From contig DASPUI010000012.1 of the NCBI GenBank assembly GCA_035622995.1, forward strand, positions 1-10,364: a stretch of 10,364 nucleotides of DNA, given 5' to 3'. The position numbers and the translations under genes are program-made. Numbering within the stretch: position 1 is the stretch's first letter; the number at the start of each line of letters is the position of its first letter. Source of the DNA: DASPUI01 sp035622995 (lineage in GTDB: Bacteria > Verrucomicrobiota > Verrucomicrobiia > Chthoniobacterales > UBA10450). The notes below the pieces were generated by a model. It was not told the origin of the DNA. It worked only from the letters and a program-made list of their open reading frames with translations, and made no database searches. This document shows, piece by piece, positions 1 to 6,215 of this stretch.

Positions 1-983
1 TCGGGATTCGTCCCAGCCAAAAGCGCAGCTTCATTCAAGTGCGGTCGTTCCGCTTCGTAAATGAACGGCGCCATGCCCTTTTCGCTGCTTAATTGAAAAA
101 TTTGCCGCTTATCTGCGGCCGACATCTGGACCGGCAAATCCGGTTTCACTCCATTTGGAAAAAGCGATTGACCGTCCGGAGAAATGGCCTCGGACACTGC
201 GACGCGCAATACTTTGCCGCTTGATAATGGAAAATCGGAATACTCGACGGCTCGCCCGGCACTCGGTTGCCCAATGATGAGCGATCGGTCGTAAAACCGG
301 AGCGCGGCGGCGAGCGCCTCTGCGCCGGCCACCGTATCGCCGTCAGTTAAAACAACGATCAGGCCTTGAAATGATGGATCCCGGTCGGAATCGAAGGTAC
401 GGTCCTGGCGCCCGGCCGGTTTTCGTACGGTGCAAATTACCTTGCCTTTGGGGCAAAAACGTTTCGCAAACTCGGCCGCTGTCGCAAAATCGCCCGCCTG
501 CGAACTCGCGCGAAGATCGATAATCAAGGCGGTCGCTTTCTTTGACGCGAACTCTGTCAATTTTCGATCCAAAGACTTCAGATTCCCGCTCGTCAGCGAG
601 CCGAGACGCAAATAGGCGATGTTGCCCTCAAAAATTTCGCCGTGGAGAGGCATCTCGGGGGTGGCTGTATCATGGTCCCATAAAATCATCAAACCTTGCG
701 GCTGACGAATGAGAAGCCCCTCCAGCGCCGCGCGATTCATTTCGATTTCGCTCATCGCAGCCGGATTTGTGAAATTGCTTTTTATCTGCGAAAGCGCGGC
801 CTGCAGATCGGCTTCACCCAGGGAATTGACCGATTCTTCGGCGGTGTGCTGCGCCGGCGGCGATGTTCCCGGCTTGACCGCGGCTGGAATTGGAGGCTCC
901 CCGAACACTATTGAAATCGAAAAAAATGGGACCGAAATAAAGAAAAGCCAAACGATTCGCAGCATCGCAAAATTGTTATCCAT
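1..983 (-). CDS. S41-fold (C-terminal processing protease-like) exported protein, probable pseudoprotease, partial
   Basis: The reading frame is open to the left edge, so only the first 327 residues are seen. The N-terminus has a signal-peptide-like hydrophobic stretch (about residues 8-27, RIVWLFFISVPFF onward) ending VFG-EPP, so the protein is probably exported. The S41 fold shows in IAYLRLGSL (about 127-135) and ALIIDLR (about 160-166), followed by the usual block near 208-244. Aligned without gaps to my recollection of E. coli Prc (SASASE to GEPTFGKG, Ser and Lys 25 apart), the nucleophile position is Ala219, the Lys position is Arg244 and the Asp position is Phe230. The usual DLRxxxGG glycines are also missing, and there is no room for a normal PDZ domain. 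I infer a non-catalytic peptide-binding or structural role. The first ATG overlaps the purD stop by 8 bases. A second ATG at 965 (residue 7) gives a cleaner signal peptide and is an equally possible start. Confidence 0.8.
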   Translation of the reverse strand, partial: MDNNFAMLRIVWLFFISVPFFSISIVFGEPPIPAAVKPGTSPPAQHTAEESVNSLGEADLQAALSQIKSNFTNPAAMSEIEMNRAALEGLLIRQPQGLMILWDHDTATPEMPLHGEIFEGNIAYLRLGSLTSGNLKSLDRKLTEFASKKATALIIDLRASSQAGDFATAAEFAKRFCPKGKVICTVRKPAGRQDRTFDSDRDPSFQGLIVVLTDGDTVAGAEALAAALRFYDRSLIIGQPSAGRAVEYSDFPLSSGKVLRVAVSEAISPDGQSLFPNGVKPDLPVQMSAADKRQIFQLSSEKGMAPFIYEAERPHLNEAALLAGTNP

Positions 984-2247
984 TAATCGCGCCCAGAGCA
1001 ATATCGCGGCGGCAGTAACAGCCATCGAAATGAATTCGAGAAACGGCATCGTAGGCGCGGTTACGAGCGGCCGCGATAGTCGATCCCAGCGCAGTCACCG
1101 CCAGCACCCGCCCGCCAGCGGTGACGATGTCGTCATTCAAGCGCTTCGTTCCCGCGTGAAAAATCATCACATCACCAACCTTCGCCGCCTCTTCAAGACC
1201 GGAAATCGTTTTTCCGGTCTCGTATTTTCCTGGATACCCGGCCGATGACAAAACTACTGTGACCGCCGGGCGGTCGTCCCATTCGATGGAGCAGGTATCA
1301 ATTTTACCGTCAATCGTCGCTTCGAACAACGATACCAGATCAGATTTCAATCGCGGCAAAAGCACCTGCGTTTCGGGGTCGCCGAAGCGACAGTTGAATT
1401 CAAGAACACGCGGCCCGTCGGCCGTCAACATTAATCCCGGGTAAAGGAGCCCGCGATATTCGACGCTCTCACGTTGCAAGCCGTTTAACAACGGACGCAT
1501 TACGCTGGCTTCAAAGTGCAATTGCAGATCGCGATTCCAATTGTTTGCCGGACTGAATGCACCCATTCCGCCGGTGTTAGGACCAGTATCGCCATCAAAT
1601 ACGCGTTTGTGATCGCGGGCCGATTCAAGGAGAAGATAATTTTTTCCGTCAACCAGCGCGTGCAACGAACATTCCGAGCCGCGCAAAAATTCTTCGATCA
1701 CGATTCTTCGCCCCGCGTCGCCAAACCGGCGCTCCTTCATCATCGCTTCAATGGTCGATCTCGCCGTCGTCAGATCAGGCGCAATGATCACACCTTTGCC
1801 GAGAGCAAGGCCATCGGCCTTAATCACGACCGGAAATTTTATATCGTCGCAATAAAGCAACGCTTCATCTTTGTCGGAGAAGCTTTTTGCTTCAGCGGTT
1901 GGAATGTTTTGCGAACGCATCAGTTCTTTCGAAAAAATTTTGGACGACTCGATTCGCGCAGCCGATTTGGTGGGGCCAAAAATGCGAAGATTGCCGGTTT
2001 TAAAGAGATCGACGATTCCCGCGGCGAGCGGATCGTCGGGACCGACAACGGTGAGATCGACCTGATTTTGTCTGGCAAAACGCGCCAGACCGCTCAAGTC
2101 GCTCGGTGAGATCGGAATATTTTCCGCCAGTTGGGCCGTGCCAGCGTTCCCCGGCGCCGCGAAAATACGATCGACCCCTGGCGATTGCTTTAATTTCCAA
2201 ACGAGGGCATGTTCGCGGCCGCCGCTGCCAATGACAAAAACCTTCAT
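976..2247 (-). CDS. purD: Phosphoribosylamine--glycine ligase (GAR synthetase)
   Basis: This cytosolic enzyme joins 5-phosphoribosylamine and glycine with ATP to make glycinamide ribonucleotide, the second step of de novo purine synthesis. At 423 residues it has the full family length. The N-terminal domain starts with the glycine-rich motif GSGGREHAL (7-15). The ATP-grasp domain has KADGLALGKGV (143-153), the phosphate/glycine region around RDHKRVFDGDTGPNTGGMGA (211-230) and the metal-binding signature EFNCRFGDPETQ (283-294). The C-terminal domain ends with CRRDIALGAING. The ATG start is fixed by the canonical MKVFVIGSGG beginning. No clear Shine-Dalgarno sequence precedes it. It lies 78 bases downstream of the Deg-type protease gene and its last codons overlap the S41-like gene, so it probably sits in an operon unrelated to other purine genes, none of which are seen nearby. 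Confidence 0.97.
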   Translation of the reverse strand: MKVFVIGSGGREHALVWKLKQSPGVDRIFAAPGNAGTAQLAENIPISPSDLSGLARFARQNQVDLTVVGPDDPLAAGIVDLFKTGNLRIFGPTKSAARIESSKIFSKELMRSQNIPTAEAKSFSDKDEALLYCDDIKFPVVIKADGLALGKGVIIAPDLTTARSTIEAMMKERRFGDAGRRIVIEEFLRGSECSLHALVDGKNYLLLESARDHKRVFDGDTGPNTGGMGAFSPANNWNRDLQLHFEASVMRPLLNGLQRESVEYRGLLYPGLMLTADGPRVLEFNCRFGDPETQVLLPRLKSDLVSLFEATIDGKIDTCSIEWDDRPAVTVVLSSAGYPGKYETGKTISGLEEAAKVGDVMIFHAGTKRLNDDIVTAGGRVLAVTALGSTIAAARNRAYDAVSRIHFDGCYCRRDIALGAING

Positions 2248-2300
2248 TGCTGCACGACGACTGTAGAGGCAGCCGCGCCGGCTGCGAGCATTTTCGATTC

Positions 2301-2318
2301 ACAGGCGACAGGCCTGTC
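2301..2318. repeat. Short palindrome between the Deg-type protease gene and purD
   Basis: Two overlapping symmetric elements lie in the 78-base gap. ACAGGC (2301-2306) pairs with GCCTGT (2312-2317) around a 5-base loop, and GACAGGCCTGTC (2307-2318) is a perfect 12-base palindrome. No run of T follows on the minus strand, so it is not a classic intrinsic terminator. It could be a small REP-like dispersed element or a protein-binding site upstream of purD. Confidence 0.5.
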
Positions 2319-2325
2319 ATCACCG

Positions 2326-3387
2326 CTACCGTAAAGGTGACTCTTCCGGCAAAATCACCAGATCCAGCTTCCTGGTATGGCGCACGATGGTGAGCTGGGA
2401 TTCGATCCCGATTTGTTCGGCGACCAACATTCGGTGCAGCTCATGAATGGTCGCGACCGACTGCTGATTGAAATCGATCAGAACGTCACCATCACGCACC
2501 CCGGCGCGCTCGGCCGGACTGTTTTTCTCCACCGAAACGACCAGGACGCCGGTCTCTCTCGGAAGATTATAAAAACGGACGATGCGCCGATGAATCGATA
2601 CATTTTGTCCGGCCAAGCCAATGTAGGCACGGCGAATTTTTCCGTCTCGAATCAACCAGCCAGCCACAAATTTTGCAGTGTTGCTTCCAATTGCGAAGCA
2701 AATGCCCTGCGCAGGACGAATCATCGCGGTGTTGACACCGATCACCTCACCGGCCGAATTGACCAGCGGCCCTCCGGAATTTCCGGGATTCAACGCCGCG
2801 TCAGTCTGAATGATGTTGTCGATCAAACGGCCAGATTGCGCGTGCATCGAGCGTCCGAGCGCGCTGATGACGCCCGCGGAAACGCTGGCCTGAAAACCAA
2901 GCGGATTTCCAATCGCAATCGCGATCTGTCCGACGCGGACACTTTCAGAATCAGCCAGGCGTACGTGTGCGAGCGCCGGCGCGTCGATCCGGACCACCGC
3001 CAAATCGGTATCGGGATCGTCGCCGACCATTTGGGCCGAATATCTGCGCCCGTCAGAAAGATTCACTTCGATTTTGCCCGCTCCATGGACAACGTGACTA
3101 TTGGTCAGGATGAATCCGTCCGGTGCGATGGTAAATCCAGAACCGCTCCCACTGACTCCGCGTTGTCCGCGACGACCCTCGATTGGGTGCGTGATCTCGA
3201 TATTAAGAACCGCCGGCGCCACTCGTTCAACCGCGCCCACCACGGTTCGCGAATATTCGTCGAGCAGGGCATCATCGTTCGGTATTCCGGCTTCATTTTC
3301 CGGAGACGACGGGATTGGAGCGATGGCTTCGCCTAGAAGAAAATCGATTGTTGCGGCCGGTGGAGTTGATGTTTCAAATTCTTTCAC
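2326..3387 (-). CDS. HtrA/Deg-type (S1C) serine protease with one PDZ domain, no visible signal peptide
   Basis: The predicted protein (353 residues) is a trypsin-fold protease of the HtrA/DegP/DegS family, which degrades or senses misfolded proteins. The catalytic triad is intact: His98 in LTNSHVV, Asp128 in DPDTDLAVV and Ser204 in NPGNSGGPLV. A single C-terminal PDZ domain covers about 278-345 (TGVLVVSVEKNSPAERAGV). The size and one PDZ recall DegS-like members, but those carry an N-terminal membrane anchor. Here the first 45 residues are hydrophilic and acidic (MKEFETSTPPAATIDFLLGE). The start codon is GTG. An in-frame TAA at 3403-3405 rules out an N-terminal extension, so the missing signal is real unless there is a sequence error. 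I infer a cytoplasmic location or an unusual export route. The gene lies upstream of purD and is divergent from the HxlR regulator. Confidence 0.9.
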   Translation of the reverse strand: MKEFETSTPPAATIDFLLGEAIAPIPSSPENEAGIPNDDALLDEYSRTVVGAVERVAPAVLNIEITHPIEGRRGQRGVSGSGSGFTIAPDGFILTNSHVVHGAGKIEVNLSDGRRYSAQMVGDDPDTDLAVVRIDAPALAHVRLADSESVRVGQIAIAIGNPLGFQASVSAGVISALGRSMHAQSGRLIDNIIQTDAALNPGNSGGPLVNSAGEVIGVNTAMIRPAQGICFAIGSNTAKFVAGWLIRDGKIRRAYIGLAGQNVSIHRRIVRFYNLPRETGVLVVSVEKNSPAERAGVRDGDVLIDFNQQSVATIHELHRMLVAEQIGIESQLTIVRHTRKLDLVILPEESPLR

Positions 3388-3505
3388 AGCGAAATGCTCG
3401 ATTTAACCATACCAATCGTCAACTACCTGCCGGTTACGGTGATACAATCCAATAAGTATGTGACTCTCTGCTTGCACCCTTAAGTCGCTCCTCTTAAAAA
3501 CGGAT
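3388..3505. promoter_or_regulatory. Divergent intergenic region with candidate promoters
   Basis: This 118-base region separates the leftward protease gene from the rightward regulator gene and should carry both promoters. On the plus strand TTGCAC (3472-3477) and TAAAAA (3495-3500) are 17 bases apart, which would place the transcript start at or next to the ATG at 3506, giving a leaderless mRNA. This fits the lack of a Shine-Dalgarno sequence. A TACAAT hexamer (3443-3448) is an alternative -10 without a convincing -35. On the minus strand TTGACG (3422-3417) is a good -35, but the -10 17 bases on (GAGCAT) is poor. HxlR proteins often bind their own upstream region, so an operator here is likely, but I see no clear dyad. 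A nine-codon mini-ORF (ATG at 3410, stop at 3384) overlaps the protease GTG. All assignments are by eye. Confidence 0.3.
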
Positions 3506-3895
3506 ATGGCGAAGATCTCTTCCAACGCTTCAGTGATGGACGCGCAATGCCCTTCCCGTTTGGTGCTTGACCGAATCGCGGACAAGTGGACAGCCCTGAT
3601 CATTCAGATCCTGGCTAAGGGCACCATGCGGTATGCCGAGCTGCAACGTAAGATCGGCGGCATTTCGCAAAAGATGCTCACCCAAACTCTGCGGAGCCTC
3701 GAACGCGACGGGCTGGTGAATCGCACTGTTCATCCGGTCGTTCCTCCCAAGGTCGAATATTCGCTGACACGCCTCGGGCGGACATTAATCGAGCCACTGC
3801 ACGCTCTCTGCCGCTGGTCGGAAAAACATCTGCACGAACTGGAATCGAATCGTGCGCGGGCAAGAGCCACGATAACAGCACCGAACCGCAGCTAG
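3506..3895 (+). CDS. HxlR-family winged-helix transcriptional regulator
   Basis: This 129-residue protein matches the HxlR family of DNA-binding regulators along its length. It has the N-terminal Cys-Pro (Cys15-Pro16), DKWTALIIQIL (about 26-36), the recognition-helix region GGISQKMLTQTLRSLERDGL (51-70), then the wing NRTVHPVVPPKVEYSLTRLG (72-91) and the dimerisation helix with LCRWSEKH. In characterised relatives (HypR, YodB, QorR) the equivalent N-terminal cysteine senses oxidants or electrophiles. That is family knowledge and is not shown here. The tail after about residue 115 is arginine- and alanine-rich and likely disordered. The ATG lacks a Shine-Dalgarno sequence. A second ATG at 3536 would leave Cys15 as residue 5. 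The antiporter gene follows after 14 bases, so the two are probably cotranscribed and the regulator probably controls the transporter. Confidence 0.92.
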   Translation: MAKISSNASVMDAQCPSRLVLDRIADKWTALIIQILAKGTMRYAELQRKIGGISQKMLTQTLRSLERDGLVNRTVHPVVPPKVEYSLTRLGRTLIEPLHALCRWSEKHLHELESNRARARATITAPNRS

Positions 3896-3909
3896 TTGTC
3901 GATTCTGCG

Positions 3910-5493
3910 ATGCATCAGGCCGAAGTAATCGTTTTTCTTTTCGCGCTCGTTGCCGCACTCGTGCTCCTCGCCCGCAAACTGGCGCTGCCGTATCCAATCG
4001 TGCTCGTTCTGGCGGGATTGGCCCTGAGTTTCATTCCGCATTTGGCTGCGGTGAAGTTAAATCCCGATGTTGTTTTCTATTTCTTTCTGCCGCCGCTCAT
4101 TTATCCGGCGGCACTCTTCACTTCCTGGCGAGATTTTCGGAGAAATCTGCGACCGATCATGTTGCTGGCAATCGGATTGGTCTTGACCACGATCGTGGGG
4201 GTCGCGTGGGTCGCACATGCGCTGACTCCGTCAATTCCGTGGGCGGCCGCCTTCGCGCTTGGGGCAATCGTTTCACCACCGGATGCGGTTGCCGCGACTT
4301 CAGTGATCCGCCGTCTTCCGCTGCCGCACCAGATCCAGGTGGTACTCGAAGGGGAAAGTTTAGTGAACGACGCGACTGCGCTGGTGGCGCTTCAATTTGC
4401 GGTTGCCGCGCTGATGACGGGAACATTTTCGGTAACGCATGCCGCTGGGCGTTTCGTGATCGTCGGACTCGGCGGCGTTATTCTCGGTCTGCTTGTTGGG
4501 TACTGCATGCGATGGATACATCGACATCTGGATGATCCGCCGGTGCAAATCACCATTTCATTGTTAACACCGTTGGCCGCATATCTCTTGGCCGAGCGAA
4601 TTTATGTTTCCGGTATTCTCGCGGTGGTCACAGCTGGGATTTATCTCGGCTGGCACTCGCCGATTATCGTGAACGCTCGTTTTCGACTGCAAGCGTATAC
4701 CGTTTGGGAAATGGTCGCGTTTCTTCTTAATGGTTTCGTCTTCATTGCGATCGGATTGCAACTGCCGACGATCTTGCGAGAACTCAACGGCGAATCGTTT
4801 ACCGGCTTGATTGGCAACGCGATGTTGATTAGCGGTGCGGCTGTCCTGATTCGAATCGCCTGGGTGTTTGTAGCCACCTATTTGCCGCGATCTTTGAGCA
4901 AACGATTTCGAAAACGCGATCCGTATCCAGACTGGCAAACTGTCTCGGTAATTGCCTGGGCCGGAATGCGCGGCGTAATCTCGCTCGCCGCCGCTTTCGC
5001 TTTGCCGTTTGTTTTGCCGAATGGCAACCCGTTTCCCGGCCGCAATTACATTTTGTTTTTCACCTTCGCGGTCATTCTCGTTACGCTTGTCTTCCAAGGC
5101 CTGACGCTGCCGTTCCTGATTCGAAAGATTCGAATCAAAGGCGATCGATCAATCGATGAAGAAGAACGCAAAGCGCGCGTCGAAGCGAATAAGGCAGCAC
5201 TTAGTTTGATCGAAGGCCTAAGCGATAACGACGAATATTCCGATGATGCGATTAGCCGTTTGCGTGCTGAATACGATGACCGCCTCGCTCAACTCGACCT
5301 TTGCGCGCAAAGCGAGGAGGATTGCAGCGGTGGAGTCGCTACGCCTCAATATCAACGCCTTCAACAAAAGGCGCTCGACACCGAACGCGAAACCATTATC
5401 CGTTTGCGCAATCAGCGCATAATCAACGACGACGCGCTCCGACGAATTCAACGCGATCTCGATTTGGCTGAAGCGCGGCTCTCTGGCTCGTGA
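3910..5493 (+). CDS. Na+/H+ antiporter, CPA1 (NhaP-like) family
   Basis: The predicted product is a 527-residue inner-membrane cation/proton exchanger involved in pH and sodium homeostasis. About 12 hydrophobic segments fill residues 5-405. Family hallmarks are SPPDAVAATS (122-131) with the ion-binding Asp125, EGESLVNDATALVA (147-160) with the Asn153-Asp154 pair, and WAGMRGVISLAAAFALP (350-366) with the conserved Arg354. From about 407 a hydrophilic, highly charged and probably helical cytoplasmic tail of about 120 residues follows, rich in Glu, Arg and Asp. It contains two cysteines close together (Cys465 and Cys472) and may be regulatory. The ion (Na+, K+ or Li+) cannot be told from the sequence. 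The gene sits 14 bases after the HxlR gene, and its TGA overlaps the GTG start of the next gene, which points to a three-gene operon. Confidence 0.95.
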   Translation: MHQAEVIVFLFALVAALVLLARKLALPYPIVLVLAGLALSFIPHLAAVKLNPDVVFYFFLPPLIYPAALFTSWRDFRRNLRPIMLLAIGLVLTTIVGVAWVAHALTPSIPWAAAFALGAIVSPPDAVAATSVIRRLPLPHQIQVVLEGESLVNDATALVALQFAVAALMTGTFSVTHAAGRFVIVGLGGVILGLLVGYCMRWIHRHLDDPPVQITISLLTPLAAYLLAERIYVSGILAVVTAGIYLGWHSPIIVNARFRLQAYTVWEMVAFLLNGFVFIAIGLQLPTILRELNGESFTGLIGNAMLISGAAVLIRIAWVFVATYLPRSLSKRFRKRDPYPDWQTVSVIAWAGMRGVISLAAAFALPFVLPNGNPFPGRNYILFFTFAVILVTLVFQGLTLPFLIRKIRIKGDRSIDEEERKARVEANKAALSLIEGLSDNDEYSDDAISRLRAEYDDRLAQLDLCAQSEEDCSGGVATPQYQRLQQKALDTERETIIRLRNQRIINDDALRRIQRDLDLAEARLSGS

Positions 5494-6155
5494 TAAATTT
5501 TGGCGTGGAACCAATTCCTGCGCCTGAAAGAGTGTTCCTGCTCTCGCCCGCTTATGCCGGTGGCCGTCGTGCGCAAATGGTCTTGAGCGGACGCGCTCAA
5601 TTCGACCTGGCCAAGCGGCTGCGGAGCAAAGAGGGCGCAACCATTGCCGAAGTGTTCACCTTTCTGAGCGGTCTTTATTTTCGCGGCAAAATTGCCTACG
5701 CTCAGACTTTTGCTTCTTCTCAAAACGGAAGCAGTGGAGTTTTTGTAATCACGCCGACGCGCGGATTGCTCGACGCCAAAGCAACGATCACTCTTCGGGC
5801 CCTTCGCGAATTTGCCGAAGTTGAGATTGACGAAGCCGATCCGCGTTACCGAAAACCGCTCGAAAGGGCCGTCCGCCGCCTGGCGACGCAGATCGGAACG
5901 AGATCCGAGATCGTGTTACTCGGGAGCATCGCAACGGGCAAATATGTAGACATTTTGCTCGAGATCTTTCGCGACCGCCTGCGTTTTCCGGCCGATTTCG
6001 TGGGCCGCGGCGATATGAGTCGCGGAGGATTAATGCTTCGTTGCGTGCAGGATCGAGAGGAATTGCGATACATCTCCGTCGCGGGTGCGGTTAGAAACGG
6101 GAAACGCCCGCCAAAACTCACGCCGCGGCGCGCCAATGCACGATCAACCAGGTGA
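5490..6155 (+). CDS. Conserved-looking protein of unknown function, translationally coupled to the antiporter
   Basis: I cannot name this 221-residue protein. It has no signal peptide or membrane segment and should be cytosolic. It looks like a real, constrained gene because it carries dense motif-like stretches: RVFLLSPAYAGGRRAQM (14-30), EVFTFLSGLYFRGKIAYAQT (54-73), VFVITPTRGLLD (84-95), EIVLLGSIATGKYVDIL (140-156) and FPADFVGRGDMSRGGLMLRC (166-185). These suggest an alpha/beta fold with several catalytic or ligand-binding loops. GSIATGKY resembles a Walker A motif but has Tyr where Ser or Thr is required, so I do not call it a P-loop. The last 20 residues are basic. The start is GTG, overlapping the antiporter stop in GTGA, which indicates translational coupling. 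The only functional clue is context: the same operon as an ion antiporter and a probable redox-sensing regulator. Confidence 0.85.
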   Translation: MINFGVEPIPAPERVFLLSPAYAGGRRAQMVLSGRAQFDLAKRLRSKEGATIAEVFTFLSGLYFRGKIAYAQTFASSQNGSSGVFVITPTRGLLDAKATITLRALREFAEVEIDEADPRYRKPLERAVRRLATQIGTRSEIVLLGSIATGKYVDILLEIFRDRLRFPADFVGRGDMSRGGLMLRCVQDREELRYISVAGAVRNGKRPPKLTPRRANARSTR

Positions 6156-6215
6156 ACATCGCGAAGGCAGATCGCTCGCGCTGCTTTGAGTCGCTCCTGC
6201 CTAACAGGTTTCGAC

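Noticed and set aside
1516..2109. A 197-codon plus-strand frame opposite purD.
   Set aside because: It is a shadow of the unmistakable purD frame and has no family features.
2377..3336. A 319-codon open frame on the plus strand opposite the Deg-type protease.
   Set aside because: The minus-strand gene has a full catalytic triad and PDZ domain. The antisense translation is low-complexity, rich in Arg, Asp and Ile, and has no recognisable motif.
4564..5097. A 177-codon minus-strand frame opposite the antiporter.
   Set aside because: Its translation is the polar mirror of membrane-segment codons, and the antiporter motifs on the plus strand are unambiguous.
5925..5948. A Walker A-like string (GSIATGKY) in the unknown protein.
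   Set aside because: The Ser/Thr after Lys is replaced by Tyr, and no Walker B or Mg-binding partner is apparent, so a P-loop NTPase is not supported.
6156..6215. A possible bidirectional terminator between convergent genes (CGCGA/TCGCG at 6160-6180 and CTCCT/AGGAG at 6194-6222).
   Set aside because: Stems are only 5 bp, loops are long and no T-run follows on either strand.
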